A stretch of DNA of 64,000 nt from Gracilimonas sp. (GTDB lineage: Bacteria > Bacteroidota > Rhodothermia > Balneolales > Balneolaceae): positions 248,001-312,000 of the forward strand of contig NZ_JAEPPI010000003.1 of NCBI RefSeq assembly GCF_017641085.1, given 5' to 3'. Position numbers and translations under genes: made by a program. The number at the start of each line of letters is the position of its first letter. Positions within the stretch are counted from its first letter, which is position 1. This document shows positions 25,772 to 35,547 of this stretch, in pieces. The notes below the pieces were generated by a model, which worked only from the letters and a program-made list of their open reading frames with translations, searched no databases and was not told the origin of the DNA.

Positions 25772-27013
25772 ATGACAAGTAGATCATCAATACTCAGGAT
25801 TAATAAACAGATTGGCATCCTGCTGATCTGTCTGTTTCTAGTGATGATCGGCTACGGACTAACCCTTCCAATTCTTCCATTTTTTGTAGAAAAATCAGTA
25901 CGTTCAAATGAGTTATTCCTTCTATCACCGGCCGTGCATGTAGGTCTTATGACAGGCATTTTCCCGCTGATGCAGTTTATTGCTGCCCCTTTATGGGGAC
26001 GCTGGTCCGACCGTATTGGCCGATTTCCCGTGTTGACAGCAGGTATGGGCGGTTATGCACTCTCGCTGATTTTTTTTGGGTGGACTAACGACTTGGTCTT
26101 GCTTTATGTGCTTCGAATAGTAGGAGGACTATTTTCAGCCTCTGTTCTCCCCACAGTTAACTCATGGGTTACGGATCAGAGCACAGTAAAAAATAGAGGT
26201 AAACTATTGGCGTGGGTAGGTGGATCAGCTAGCTTGGGGGTAATTTTTGGACCAGTACTGAGTTCTTTCTTTATGGACGTTGGCTGGTTTACCGAATGGT
26301 CATGGAAGCTGCTGGTTGCAACCCCTTACACTGTACCATTTATATTTGCAGGAAGTTTTTCGCTGTTGGCTCTAGCAGCTTTGATAATATGGATGCCAGG
26401 TGATCCATCTCCAGTCGTAAACAATAGCAACCCCCCAAGTAAATTTGGTTTATTGAGTATTATAAAGGGGGAAATGCTCCCGATTCTTTTCTATGCACTT
26501 ATTGCACAAGCAGCATTAGCCATGTTTGAAAGTACTTATGCGCTCCATTCACAGCAAATTATGGGTTACAGTGTAATTGAAATGGGCTATATATTCATGG
26601 CTTGTGCACTCGGAATGAGTATTAGTCAGATTGGCTTTACGGGATATTTAATTGACCAATTAGGGGAAGAGAGGTTGTTGCCTATCGGATATTTTTTGGT
26701 GGGGTTAGCTCTGTTGTTTTTGATGCTGGCAAGTTCTTTTACCCTTATCATAATAGTAGTGAGCATTCTTGCGTTGGGAATGGCATTAATTAGCCCGGCT
26801 TTGGCTTCTATTACCAGCAAAATAAATAAAAATTATGTTGGCGAAAGAATGGGAATCTTGGCATCTATAAGCAGCTTGGGACTTGCAACCGGTTCATTTA
26901 TAGGCTCCGGATTGTACGTAATAAATATTCATCTTCCCTATCTCACATTTTCATTATTTCTGTTCTACGTAACATTTTACTTGGTTAAAAAAAATCTCAA
27001 CGTTATAGGTTAA
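25772..27013 (+). CDS. MFS efflux transporter (DHA1, TetA-like)
   Basis: A 413-residue inner-membrane protein with 12 predicted helices. The loop 2-3 motif of the MFS appears as GRWSDRIGRFPVLTAG, and the motif-C region as GLFSASVLPTVNSWVTDQS followed by GGSASLGVIFGPVLSS, which is typical of drug/H+ antiporters of the TetA/Bmr type. The substrate is unknown. The gene has a noticeably more AT-rich composition than the GAPDH gene before it, suggesting separate origin. ArsJ was considered because of the GAPDH neighbour, but the N-terminal sequence and motif C do not fit. Confidence 0.88.
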   Translation: MTSRSSILRINKQIGILLICLFLVMIGYGLTLPILPFFVEKSVRSNELFLLSPAVHVGLMTGIFPLMQFIAAPLWGRWSDRIGRFPVLTAGMGGYALSLIFFGWTNDLVLLYVLRIVGGLFSASVLPTVNSWVTDQSTVKNRGKLLAWVGGSASLGVIFGPVLSSFFMDVGWFTEWSWKLLVATPYTVPFIFAGSFSLLALAALIIWMPGDPSPVVNNSNPPSKFGLLSIIKGEMLPILFYALIAQAALAMFESTYALHSQQIMGYSVIEMGYIFMACALGMSISQIGFTGYLIDQLGEERLLPIGYFLVGLALLFLMLASSFTLIIIVVSILALGMALISPALASITSKINKNYVGERMGILASISSLGLATGSFIGSGLYVINIHLPYLTFSLFLFYVTFYLVKKNLNVIG

Positions 27014-27047
27014 TTGAATACTTATTCTTCAGGAGTAAGCTATAAAA

Positions 27048-27081
27048 TTTCAGCTTCATTTAAGCCTTCCTATTGTATTAT
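27048..27081 (+). promoter_or_regulatory. TTTCAG-N5-TTTAAG box with -10, SHOCT-like/NhaA unit
   Basis: Direct repeat TTTCAG-CTTCA-TTTAAG (27,048-27,064), 11 nt gap, then TATTAT (27,076-27,081). One mismatch to consensus. Faces the genes from 27,145 onwards. Confidence 0.65.
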
Positions 27082-27144
27082 TGAGTTAGACAAAAACTTA
27101 GCACCCTCTGAATAATAATTTTTTAAAAATAAAAGGAGGCACAT

Positions 27145-27435
27145 ATGTGGTTAGACTATATATGGAACATCCCACTCTTTTGGTGGTTTTTACTTGCCGC
27201 ATTCATATTATTTATAGTGGTGTCATTTATAAGACGAAAGCTGGAGAAAGATCCCTTAAAAATCCAAATGGAACATTTCTGCCGATGCTATGCCCGTGGT
27301 GAAATAAGCCTGGATGATTTTAAGGAATTGAAACATGATTTACAGGAATTTGAAAAGCATATCAAGACAACTAATATACGAAAACCAATCCCGCGTGTGA
27401 AGGCACGGAAAAACAAGAAACAACTGATAAGGTGA
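27145..27435 (+). CDS. SHOCT-like mini-membrane protein (copy 3, divergent)
   Basis: A 96-residue protein: aromatic-rich helix (IPLFWWFLLAAFILFIVVSF), then a SHOCT-like segment QMEHFCRCYARGEISLDDFK and a basic tail rich in Lys and Arg. It keeps the YARGEIS core of the other copies but has two cysteines (FCRC) in place of the usual LKKR. A strong Shine-Dalgarno AAAGGAGG stands 5 nt before the ATG. Like the other copies it is the first gene behind a TTTAAG-type promoter. Confidence 0.78.
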   Translation: MWLDYIWNIPLFWWFLLAAFILFIVVSFIRRKLEKDPLKIQMEHFCRCYARGEISLDDFKELKHDLQEFEKHIKTTNIRKPIPRVKARKNKKQLIR

Positions 27436-27440
27436 ATACT

Positions 27441-27617
27441 ATGGAATGGATAGCTGAAAACTGGTTCCTATTACTAATAACTATACTTTTCATAGTCATG
27501 CATATGTTCGGTCATGGCCATGGTGGACACGGAGGGCATGGAAGAGGACATAGCCAGAACTCGCCAGAAGACCACAACCACCCTGAAAATGACACAAACA
27601 AACATCAACATCATTAG
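27441..27617 (+). CDS. Histidine-rich mini-membrane protein (DUF2933-like)
   Basis: A 58-residue protein with a single helix (about 5-20) followed by a histidine/glycine-rich tail (MHMFGHGHGGHGGHGRGHSQ, then HNHPENDTNKHQHH). About 15 of 58 residues are His, so the tail should bind divalent or cuprous metal. I chose ATG 27,441 because AAGGTGA stands 5 nt before it; a GTG at 27,432 overlapping the previous stop is the alternative. Cotranscribed with its SHOCT-like neighbour and nhaA. Confidence 0.75.
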   Translation: MEWIAENWFLLLITILFIVMHMFGHGHGGHGGHGRGHSQNSPEDHNHPENDTNKHQHH

Positions 27618-27637
27618 CCTGACTTAAGGGAATAAGC

Positions 27638-28996
27638 ATGAAACCTTTAAAGCAAAATCCTCTTGTGATTTTTTTGGAATCCCTAAAAGGAAAGAATCAG
27701 GCAGGGGCCGGTATTGCAATTTTATTGGCAGTCATTGTCGCTATGCTATGGGCAAATTCTCCTTTAAAAGAATATTACAATGAATTTATTCATATGGAAA
27801 TTTTCATTGGGCTAAATGGAAATACCTTATCTGAGCCCTTGCTGCTGTGGGTAAATGATGGGTTAATGGCCGTATTCTTTCTATTTGTTGGTTTAGAGTT
27901 AAAACGTGAAATACTTGGTGGAAAACTCTCGAATCCCCGTAAAGCCATTCTGCCGATTGGGGCCGCCGTGGGCGGAATGCTTGTCCCTGCACTAATCTAT
28001 TCATTCTTTAATGGCAATGGCATTGGGCAAAGTGGTTGGGGAATACCAATGGCCACCGATATTGCTTTTGCTTTGGGTGTACTTTCCCTGTTTGGAAATC
28101 GAGTACCGGTTTCGCTTAAAATCTTTTTAGTTGCTCTTGCTATTGTAGATGATTTGGGGGCAGTATTGGTGATCGCAGTTTTCTATACTTCGGGAATATC
28201 TGAAATGGATTTACTCCATGGTTTCCTTTTTTTCCTGGTACTTGTAGGAGGTAACTATTTTGGAGTCAGGAGTGCCTGGTTTTATTTCATTATTGGTATT
28301 GGAGGGGTATGGCTGGCCTTTTTCTTTTCAGGTGTTCACCCTACCGTTGCCGGTATTCTTATCGCTTTTACCATCCCTGGAAAAGTAAAAATTAAGGAAC
28401 AAGATTATTTGAAAAATTTAACGATCCTTCACCGGAAATTTATAGAAACCACTCCCATTAAAGGAAGCTTCATTTCTGAAAGTCAACTGGAGATACTTGA
28501 AAAAATTAAAAGTAAAACCAATGATGCTGAAACCCCATTACAAAAATTAGAACATGGATTATCGCCTATCGTCGGCTTTTTTATACTACCTGTTTTTGCC
28601 CTGGTAAATGCGGGCATCCATATTCATGGTGATATTCTGAATACTCTGAGTCAGCAAATCAGCTTGGGCATCATGGCAGGACTTATAGTTGGCAAATTTA
28701 TAGGGATTGCTGGCTTTTCATGGATTTTAGTAAAACTAAACATTGCACAACTTGGAGAAGGAGTAACATGGGGGCAACTTTGCGGTGTGGCTTTGATTGC
28801 AGGCATTGGATTTACAATGTCCTTTTTTATTACTGATCTGGCGTTCCAAAGTGAAGAACTTAGATATATTGCCAAGCTAAGCATCCTGATTACTTCTATT
28901 TTGGCCGGTATAAGTGGCTCTTTGATGCTTTGGGTGTCCTCAAGGTCAAGTTCCCAATATCATTCTGTAAAACCGATACATAAAAATGGATTCTAA
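27638..28996 (+). CDS. nhaA: Na+/H+ antiporter NhaA
   Basis: A 452-residue inner-membrane antiporter exchanging Na+ (or Li+) for H+. The active-site pair lies in VALAIVDDLGAVLVIAVFYT (two adjacent Asp), the NhaA hallmark, and other family blocks are VNDGLMAVFFLFVGLELKRE and PMATDIAFALGVLSLFG. It is longer than E. coli NhaA (388) because of a hydrophilic insert at about 250-300 (NLTILHRKFIETTPIKGSFI region), which is common in FCB homologues. It follows the His-rich mini-protein by 20 bp. It may support pH and sodium homeostasis in a salty habitat and link to the proton-handling genes downstream. Confidence 0.96.
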   Translation: MKPLKQNPLVIFLESLKGKNQAGAGIAILLAVIVAMLWANSPLKEYYNEFIHMEIFIGLNGNTLSEPLLLWVNDGLMAVFFLFVGLELKREILGGKLSNPRKAILPIGAAVGGMLVPALIYSFFNGNGIGQSGWGIPMATDIAFALGVLSLFGNRVPVSLKIFLVALAIVDDLGAVLVIAVFYTSGISEMDLLHGFLFFLVLVGGNYFGVRSAWFYFIIGIGGVWLAFFFSGVHPTVAGILIAFTIPGKVKIKEQDYLKNLTILHRKFIETTPIKGSFISESQLEILEKIKSKTNDAETPLQKLEHGLSPIVGFFILPVFALVNAGIHIHGDILNTLSQQISLGIMAGLIVGKFIGIAGFSWILVKLNIAQLGEGVTWGQLCGVALIAGIGFTMSFFITDLAFQSEELRYIAKLSILITSILAGISGSLMLWVSSRSSSQYHSVKPIHKNGF

Positions 28997-29032
28997 TATC
29001 AACATCAATAACAAAACAAAAGGTGATTCATC

Positions 29033-29299
29033 ATGTTAAATATTAAAATTGTAAGCTGGGCAGCAGGTACTTTTACAGCAGTCAGTTTTATTTTCTGCGT
29101 TATTTATGGTTTAGTAACACCCGAAAGCGTCCACATGCATCAGTTCTTGGAAATTGTATTACCCGCCTTCGAATGGATTACGGTCGGTAGTTTCTTCCTC
29201 GGACTTATCGAGAGTTTTGCCTGGGGCGCGTACATCGGGCTGGTTTATGTACCCATTTATAACTTTTTCTACAAACGATGGGGACTGAAAACAGACTGA
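29033..29299 (+). CDS. DUF5676 family membrane protein
   Basis: An 88-residue protein with two helices (about 7-27 and 44-75) and conserved aromatic residues (GSFFLGLIESFAWGAYIGLV, then YVPIYNFFYKRWG). This matches the DUF5676 family, small proteins often found in metal-resistance loci of diverse bacteria. Function unknown. Likely part of the nhaA transcription unit. Confidence 0.8.
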   Translation: MLNIKIVSWAAGTFTAVSFIFCVIYGLVTPESVHMHQFLEIVLPAFEWITVGSFFLGLIESFAWGAYIGLVYVPIYNFFYKRWGLKTD

Positions 29300-29346
29300 G
29301 ACAATCTCTGTCCATCTGATTATATCAGGTTGCAATAAAAACATTC

Positions 29347-31776
29347 ATGAATAATATGATACCTGAGTTGCCGAAAAACCCTGGATTGGATTCTCTACGG
29401 TTAACGCGCACCCTTATTTCGCTGGCACTAATCTCGTTCGGCATGATAATATATGAGATTGTATTGATGCGCATCTTTGCGGTTATCCTGAGCTATCATT
29501 ACGTGTTCGCCATTTTGTCTCTTGCCTTGCTTGGGTTGGGTATGGGTGGACTGCTGCTGAAAAAAGGCGGGGTAATCTGGCCCTCCATCAGTACAAACAA
29601 GCTCATCCTTTCTACGGCCCTTGCTGCTGGTATAATTACCGCGCTAATCCTTTACCTCACACAGGCAGCCTCCCCTTCATGGAGTACACCAATCACCTAC
29701 ACCGTCTTATTCCTTCCGGTACTACCCTTCCTGTTTTTCGGTATGACTATCGCATCTTTTTTTCAACAAGCCCCGGAGCGGAGTTCACTGTTATACGGGT
29801 TTGACATTGCCGGTGGTGCCTTAGCTGCCCTGTTGACAGTTTCTCTGCTAAATTCAGTTCCGGCAACCACAGCGGCCTTCATTGTTGTATTTGTATTAGC
29901 GGCGGCTTCGATCATCCTGATGACAGCCGAATCGCTCAAATGGAGTACATCCATACTATGGTTAAGTACCCTTCTTTTTGCGGCAGGCGGTATCTGGCTG
30001 GCCCCTCAAGGCATACTTCCCATCAAAAATAACCAAAGCAAGGATATCAACAGGCTATTGTATGATGCTTCCGGTAACGGCCGGGTTATCGAAACAAGAT
30101 GGAGCGCTTTCGGCCAAACAACTCTTGTTGAGAACGACCAATTACCTGATGAAAAAATGATTTATGTTGACGGAGCCGCTGGCACTTCTATGTTCAGTTT
30201 TCAGGCATTGTTAAATGATTCAACATTACGAAGTGATTTGACCTCCAACTTCGGGCAATTTTTCCCATTTTACTTTTTAAATGAGAATGAAAAAGACAGC
30301 GCCCTAATTATAGGTCCCGGTGGCGGGCGAGACATATTAGTAGCTCTTTTCGGCGGCGTATCATCTATCACTGGTGTTGAAGTAAACCCGGACTTGGTGC
30401 AAATAGTCAAAGATTATGAGGATTTCAATGGCGGTTTATATACAAAACTGCCCAATGTTGAAATAGTAGTAGTTGAAGGGCGCAGTTTTATCCGAAATAC
30501 TTCTGAAAAATATGATCTCCTCATGTTGGCTCTGCCGGTAACCAAAAGCAGCCGAAGCATCGACGGCTATGCTTTAACCGAAAACTACCTGTTTACCGTA
30601 GAGGCTTTCAGCGACTACCTGGATCGGCTTACTCCCGAGGGCAGAATTATTTTTGTTACACATGGTAATGCCGAACTCTACCGGCTGTTAGGGCTGGCAC
30701 TGAAAGCTTTTGAAAAAAGAGGGATTCCCAACCAGCAAGCGATGAATCATCTCTACTCGGTTTCCAAACATAATATGCCTGCCTTAGTAGTTAAAAAAAC
30801 ACCTTTTGAAGGCAAAGACATGCAGGAAAGGCACGCTGCCCTGCATCAGTTGGGATATGATCAGGGTGACTATTTTGTACCCTTTCAGGAACAAGCCTCC
30901 TATTTGTTACCTGTTCCGAATGATTCAACTTCCACCATAGAATGGAGCATGTTTGATCAAAACCTATATGATCTTTCTGACGGAACTATGACTATGGAGA
31001 ATTTTGCTAAAAAATTTCCCCTCAATATATCTCCGGTTTATGATGATAATCCTTTCTTCTATAATTTTGATAAGACCTTACCCTCTCCCTTCCGCCAGCT
31101 CTACGGGTTGCTTGTACTTGGGCTTGGGGTGGTAGTGATGGTGGTATCAGTCAAAAAATCTCCGGATCAGGTAAAAATCGGGTTTGTCAAGCCGTTTGCC
31201 CGCCATAAGAAAATGAAGTGGTTCCTATTGGTGTTTCTGTTGCTTGGAGTAGGGTTCATGATGCTGGAAATTGCTCTTTTCCAAAAATTGTCGTTATATC
31301 TCGGCAATCCCGTCTCAGCCACTTCTGTACTATTATTTTCACTACTACTCGGAGTTGGTGTAGGAAGCTTAAGTAGTGCATGGATAACTGATCGTCTTTC
31401 ACTCGCCGTTATTTTCAGCACCATCGCTGTGTTTTTCCTTAGCCTGACCTATAACTTTTTCCTTGACAAATTTCTTGCGTCGGCGGCCTCAGTGCCATTG
31501 CAGGCTGGCTTACTCACCGGATCTATTGGTTTTGCCATGGGCTTCCCCTTTCCGCTAACCCTGAGAATGATGAATAACCATGGACTGGAGAAATTTACTG
31601 CGGCGATGTGGGGTGCCAACGGGTTGGCTTCGGTCGCAGGAGCTGTCACAGCGATGATCATTGGCATTGAATGGGGTTTTACAGAAGTCTTAATTGCAGG
31701 TGGAGGACTTTATCTATTTGCCTCTCTGCTTTTTTACTACATACCAGCATCAGGCTCACCTTTCAGGTCTAAATAA
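29347..31776 (+). CDS. Membrane-embedded spermidine-synthase-like methyltransferase-fold protein
   Basis: An 809-residue protein in three parts: seven or so helices (about 20-225), a soluble domain with the spermidine synthase/SAM-methyltransferase fold (about 235-560) and a second bundle of about seven helices to the C-terminus. The nucleotide-binding motif is SALIIGPGGGRDILVALFGG followed by ITGVEVNPDLVQIVKDYEDF. The usual aminopropyltransferase motif GGGDG is changed to GGGRD, so classical spermidine synthesis is doubtful. Such fused proteins are known from many bacteria as polyamine synthases or lipid/sugar-modifying enzymes of unknown substrate. It precedes the copper ATPase promoter. 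Confidence 0.82.
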   Translation: MNNMIPELPKNPGLDSLRLTRTLISLALISFGMIIYEIVLMRIFAVILSYHYVFAILSLALLGLGMGGLLLKKGGVIWPSISTNKLILSTALAAGIITALILYLTQAASPSWSTPITYTVLFLPVLPFLFFGMTIASFFQQAPERSSLLYGFDIAGGALAALLTVSLLNSVPATTAAFIVVFVLAAASIILMTAESLKWSTSILWLSTLLFAAGGIWLAPQGILPIKNNQSKDINRLLYDASGNGRVIETRWSAFGQTTLVENDQLPDEKMIYVDGAAGTSMFSFQALLNDSTLRSDLTSNFGQFFPFYFLNENEKDSALIIGPGGGRDILVALFGGVSSITGVEVNPDLVQIVKDYEDFNGGLYTKLPNVEIVVVEGRSFIRNTSEKYDLLMLALPVTKSSRSIDGYALTENYLFTVEAFSDYLDRLTPEGRIIFVTHGNAELYRLLGLALKAFEKRGIPNQQAMNHLYSVSKHNMPALVVKKTPFEGKDMQERHAALHQLGYDQGDYFVPFQEQASYLLPVPNDSTSTIEWSMFDQNLYDLSDGTMTMENFAKKFPLNISPVYDDNPFFYNFDKTLPSPFRQLYGLLVLGLGVVVMVVSVKKSPDQVKIGFVKPFARHKKMKWFLLVFLLLGVGFMMLEIALFQKLSLYLGNPVSATSVLLFSLLLGVGVGSLSSAWITDRLSLAVIFSTIAVFFLSLTYNFFLDKFLASAASVPLQAGLLTGSIGFAMGFPFPLTLRMMNNHGLEKFTAAMWGANGLASVAGAVTAMIIGIEWGFTEVLIAGGGLYLFASLLFYYIPASGSPFRSK

Positions 31777-31832
31777 AAAACCATCTTTCTCAGTATATCA
31801 ATCTAAATATTAATTTCAGATTCTTTAGCTCA

Positions 31833-31866
31833 TTTAAGGTTGTGTTAAGGTAGTAGGTATTATCAT
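31833..31866 (+). promoter_or_regulatory. TTTAAG-N5-GTTAAG box with -10, copper ATPase operon
   Basis: Direct repeat TTTAAG-GTTGT-GTTAAG (31,833-31,849), 11 nt gap, then TATCAT (31,861-31,866). An extra half-site TTTAG stands at 31,824. The predicted transcription start (about 31,873) lies downstream of the alternative TTG start codon of the ATPase and so helps to choose its ATG. Confidence 0.72.
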
Positions 31867-31931
31867 TGGGTAGAAACTTGAAAAAGAGGCTTGATGAAAA
31901 AGTCGAATTAAAACCTGTAACGGAGAAACCG

Positions 31932-34637
31932 ATGGCTAAGGATGTTGTATGCGGAATGGAAGTTGATAATGATTCTCCATATCAAAGTACCTATAAGGAT
32001 AAGACCTTTAAATTCTGCTCGGAAAACTGTAAAACAAAATTTGATGAGAATCCAGAAAAGTATGTTGCCAAACATCAGGACTCTCCGGCTACCTACCAAA
32101 TAACGACAAATGGTATTGAGAATATTCAATTGCCTATTGTTGACATGCATTGTGTCTCCTGTGCGACAACTATTGAAAAAGAACTCCGGAAATTGCCCGG
32201 CATTAAAAAAGCAGTTGTAAATGGTGCTACCCAAAACGCCTATGTTGAATATGAACGTTCTGAGGTTTCTGTTTCGAAAATAATAGATTCTATAAAAAAA
32301 TCAGGTTACAGAACCGGTTATGCTAAATTACGGCTTCATATTTCCGGCATGCATTGTAATTCATGCGTGTCTCAAATTGAGGAGGAACTTGTAGACACTT
32401 CAGGCATACTAAGTGTGAGTGTTGACCTTGGAACGGAGGCAGCCCTTGTAAAATATATTCCCTCAAATGTTGATTATCCTGCTCTTAAAAACATCATTGA
32501 ACGGATGGGATATCAGGTATCAGAAATTTCCCATAAATATGATGAGAACGGGAGTGATACCCAAAACACCGCAGAGGGAAATCAGGGTAGTAGTGACCCT
32601 GTAGATGAAAATGAACAGGCACGGAATAGAGAATATAAATCATTGATGTGGAAATTCATCTTTTCAGCGGTTATCTCTATTCCGGTAATGATTTTCAGCT
32701 ATCCTGATTTCCTTGGACTTCCAGACCAGTTCCAACGGGGTACCGACCTGCTGTACTGGATTTGGTTCTCCATGGGCGTGGTAACGTTGCCGGTAATGTT
32801 TTGGGCAGGCTCACATTTCTATACCGGAGCTTGGGCAGCTTTTAAAAACCGGTCGGCCAATATGCATACCCTCATTGCAGTGGGTATTACGGCAGCTTGG
32901 CTGTACTCTACGGTAGCTGTATTATTCCCGGAAATCTTTCCAACTGAAGCATTGGCTGAAGTATTTTATGATGTTACCGCTGTTGTAGTTGCTTTAGTTA
33001 ATCTGGGCTTAGCTCTTGAGATTAAAGCAAAAGGTCGGAGTTCGGAGGCTATTAAAAAACTAATGGGCCTACAGGCTAAAACAGCCCGTGTAGTACGTGA
33101 TGGGAAGGAACAAGATATACCCGTTGAAGAAGTAGTATTAGACGATATTATTGTGGTTCGCCCCGGAGAGAAGATACCGGTTGACGGGGAAATCGTGGAA
33201 GGCTCTTCGGCTATTGACGAATCGATGATCACCGGGGAATCCATCCCGGTTGAAAAACATAAGGGTGATGAGGTGATTGGCGCCACCATCAATAAAACGG
33301 GTTCATTTAAATTCCAGGCCACCAAAGTAGGCAAAGACACGGCACTTGCACAGATCGTACAAATGGTCGAGGAAGCCCAGAGTTCCAAAACACCCATCCA
33401 GCGTGTAGTGGATAAAGTTTCAGGTTATTTTGTCCCTGCTGTCATTATCCTGGCTATCGCTGCTTTCGTTGTCTGGTATCTTATAGGGCCTGCCCCGGCA
33501 CTAATTTACGCTTTGGTTGTTGCCGTTACGGTACTGATCATAGCATGCCCCTGCGCTCTGGGCTTAGCAACTCCAATTTCATTAATGGTAGGTGTAGGCA
33601 AAGGAGCTGAAAATGGTATCCTGATCCGCAGCGGAGAAGCGCTGGAGACCGCACAGAAACTTGATACCATTGTCTTAGATAAAACGGGTACCATTACAGA
33701 AGGACAACCCAAGCTGACCGACATTGTTACCGCAAACGGCTTTAGCGAGGATGAGATTCTGAATATGAGTGCCAGCGTGGAACGCGCTTCCGAACACCCG
33801 CTGGGGGAAGCCATCATAAAAGGAGCAGAAGAACGAGAACTTACTCTTCTGAACCCCATAAATTTTAACGCCGTGCCCGGTCACGGTGTAGAAGCCGAAG
33901 TGGACGGACGAAAGGTACTTCTCGGAAATGTTAAAATGATGAGAGATAACGGCATCGATACAGGCAATTTACTGGATCAAAGCACCAAACTGGCCGATGA
34001 AGGTAAAACTCCAATGTTTGTTGCAATAGGCGGAAAAGCTGCCGGAATCGTGGCCGTAGCCGACACCGTAAAAACCGATTCCAAAGAAGCTATAGCTCAA
34101 CTTAAGAACATGGGACTGGAGGTCGTCATGATAACCGGCGACAACCAGCGAACCGCTGATGCCATTGCACGCCAAGTGGGTGTGGATCGCGTTATGGCCG
34201 AAGTGCTGCCCGAAGATAAAGCCCTGAATGTGCAAAAACTCCAAAATGAAGGTAAACGAGTAGCAATGGTAGGCGACGGCATCAATGATGCACCAGCGCT
34301 GGCCCAGGCCGACATAGGGCTGGCTATCGGCACCGGAACGGATGTAGCCATCGAAGCCTCCGACATCACCCTGATCAAAGGCAGCCTGAAAGGTGTGGTA
34401 TTGGCGATCCAGCTTTCCAAGGCGACGATGAGAAATATCAAACAGAACCTGTTCGGAGCCTTTGCCTATAACACGGCCGGTTTGCCGGTTGCCGCAGGGT
34501 TGTTGTATCCGTTCTTTGGTATCCTGCTTTCGCCACTGATTGCCGCTGCCGCCATGGCTTTTAGTTCTGTAACAGTTGTTACCAATGCTAATCGGCTGCG
34601 CAAGTTCCAACCAAAATTTTCAAAAGCTAATAAATAA
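31932..34637 (+). CDS. copA: Copper-translocating P-type ATPase (P1B-1) with YHS and two HMA domains
   Basis: A 901-residue inner-membrane Cu+ (or Ag+) export ATPase. Domain order: YHS metal domain (1-47, VCGME...[10 protein letters not shown]), HMA1 with MHCVSC (C74, C77), HMA2 with MHCNSC (C142, C145), transport helices with the CPC motif (C539-P-C541), phosphorylation site DKTGT (D583), HP motif SEHPLGEA and hinge [12 protein letters not shown]. The last helices have AYNTAGLP and MAFSSVTVV, the Cu+-specific (P1B-1) determinants. A TTG start at 31,866 would add 22 residues, but it lies upstream of the predicted transcription start; ATG 31,932 has GGAG 6 nt before it. It leads an operon with a cupredoxin and three YHS-type mini-proteins. 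Confidence 0.96.
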   Translation: MAKDVVCGMEVDNDSPYQSTYKDKTFKFCSENCKTKFDENPEKYVAKHQDSPATYQITTNGIENIQLPIVDMHCVSCATTIEKELRKLPGIKKAVVNGATQNAYVEYERSEVSVSKIIDSIKKSGYRTGYAKLRLHISGMHCNSCVSQIEEELVDTSGILSVSVDLGTEAALVKYIPSNVDYPALKNIIERMGYQVSEISHKYDENGSDTQNTAEGNQGSSDPVDENEQARNREYKSLMWKFIFSAVISIPVMIFSYPDFLGLPDQFQRGTDLLYWIWFSMGVVTLPVMFWAGSHFYTGAWAAFKNRSANMHTLIAVGITAAWLYSTVAVLFPEIFPTEALAEVFYDVTAVVVALVNLGLALEIKAKGRSSEAIKKLMGLQAKTARVVRDGKEQDIPVEEVVLDDIIVVRPGEKIPVDGEIVEGSSAIDESMITGESIPVEKHKGDEVIGATINKTGSFKFQATKVGKDTALAQIVQMVEEAQSSKTPIQRVVDKVSGYFVPAVIILAIAAFVVWYLIGPAPALIYALVVAVTVLIIACPCALGLATPISLMVGVGKGAENGILIRSGEALETAQKLDTIVLDKTGTITEGQPKLTDIVTANGFSEDEILNMSASVERASEHPLGEAIIKGAEERELTLLNPINFNAVPGHGVEAEVDGRKVLLGNVKMMRDNGIDTGNLLDQSTKLADEGKTPMFVAIGGKAAGIVAVADTVKTDSKEAIAQLKNMGLEVVMITGDNQRTADAIARQVGVDRVMAEVLPEDKALNVQKLQNEGKRVAMVGDGINDAPALAQADIGLAIGTGTDVAIEASDITLIKGSLKGVVLAIQLSKATMRNIKQNLFGAFAYNTAGLPVAAGLLYPFFGILLSPLIAAAAMAFSSVTVVTNANRLRKFQPKFSKANK

Positions 34638-34655
34638 ACTTAAAAGGAGATTATC

Positions 34656-35033
34656 ATGACACTTGATGAAATTTTTGTACTAATCGGTGGAATCCTGCTT
34701 ATCGCGCTTGTCGCGTGGTATTTCTGGTTTTCCAGCTCGGAGGGCACCCGTGTTCAAAGCGGTACAGGTGGGCTACAGGAAGCCCTGATTAAAGTAAAGG
34801 GAGGATATAGTCCCAATGTTATTGTAGTAGATGCCGGTAAGCCGGTGAGGTTGAATTTCCTTCGCGAAGAGACGGCCGCCTGCTCCGAGCAGGTGATCTT
34901 TCCGGACTTCGGAAAGCAGGCTACGCTAACCCCGCATAAAACCATTTCTGTGGAATTTATCCCCGATACACCTGGCGAATACGAATTTCAATGTGCGATG
35001 GGTATGCTGCGAGGTAAACTCATCGTTGAATAA
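34656..35033 (+). CDS. Membrane-anchored cupredoxin-domain protein
   Basis: A 125-residue protein with one N-terminal helix (8-25) anchoring a periplasmic cupredoxin domain (about 40-125). Likely copper ligands lie in REETAACSEQVIFPDFG and in the terminal loop GEYEFQCAMGMLRGKLIVE (Cys, Met). This cupredoxin_1 type is common next to copper ATPases, where it is thought to accept or store exported copper. 18 bp behind copA, with a clear Shine-Dalgarno AAGGAGA. Same operon. Confidence 0.9.
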   Translation: MTLDEIFVLIGGILLIALVAWYFWFSSSEGTRVQSGTGGLQEALIKVKGGYSPNVIVVDAGKPVRLNFLREETAACSEQVIFPDFGKQATLTPHKTISVEFIPDTPGEYEFQCAMGMLRGKLIVE

Positions 35034-35068
35034 ATCTATAAATCACAACCAATAACATGGAGGATACC

Positions 35069-35248
35069 ATGAAAGCACAAAACATCTGCCCTGTAATGGG
35101 ACACGAAATCGAAGACCCAACAAGCGCCCCCAGCAGTGAGTACAAGGGAACAACCTATTACTTCTGCTGCGAAAATTGCAAAACAACATTTGATGAAAAT
35201 CCCGCCGATTTTATAGGAAGCAACGGTAGCCACCATCATCATCACTAA
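35069..35248 (+). CDS. YHS-domain mini-protein with a natural His tail (copy 1)
   Basis: A 59-residue protein: a YHS/TRASH-like metal-binding domain (ICPVMGHEIE...YFCCENCKTTFDENP) and the tail GSNGSHHHHH. The cysteines C-x2-C in CENC and the upstream ICPVM are those expected for metal binding, comparable to the YHS domain at the start of the copper ATPase. GGAGG stands directly before ATG 35,069, so this start is chosen over 35,057. The five terminal His add a second metal site. Probably a cytoplasmic copper chaperone or buffer; same operon as copA. Confidence 0.85.
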   Translation: MKAQNICPVMGHEIEDPTSAPSSEYKGTTYYFCCENCKTTFDENPADFIGSNGSHHHHH

Positions 35249-35329
35249 GTACAATATTCAATAAATAACACCCCTGCCTTTGGATCTATGAGGTCGGTAA
35301 TCTTTGGGCAGGGATTTAATTTTTGCAAA

Positions 35330-35524
35330 ATGGAACATCTTAATCTAAACAAAGAGTGTGTAGTAACCGGAAAAGAGGTAATAAACCCTCAAAGCTCTCC
35401 CAAAAGTAGTGTCAATGGCAATACATGGGCGTTCTGTACTACTACCTGTAAAGAAATTTTTGACCGGCATCTGATTAAGTTTGCCGAAAAGAAGATTCAG
35501 GAAATTCAACATTATTCTATCTAA
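35330..35524 (+). CDS. YHS/TRASH-like mini-protein (copy 2)
   Basis: A 64-residue relative of the copies before and after it: EHLNLNKECVVTGKEVINPQ, then SSVNGNTWAFCTTTCKEIFD. The paired cysteines CTTTC have a three-residue spacing rather than C-x2-C, and the first motif reads ECVVTG instead of ICPVMG, so this copy has drifted. A longer frame to ATG 35,288 exists, but the neighbouring homologues start just before the first motif. Probably metal-binding; function unproven. Confidence 0.7.
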   Translation: MEHLNLNKECVVTGKEVINPQSSPKSSVNGNTWAFCTTTCKEIFDRHLIKFAEKKIQEIQHYSI

Positions 35525-35547
35525 AGTAAAAACATTGGGAGGTACTT

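Noticed and set aside
23919-27013. GAPDH plus MFS gene as an ArsJ-type organoarsenical efflux pair
   Set aside because: The GAPDH is of archaeal type and the MFS protein has TetA/DHA1-type motifs rather than ArsJ features; another gene lies between them.
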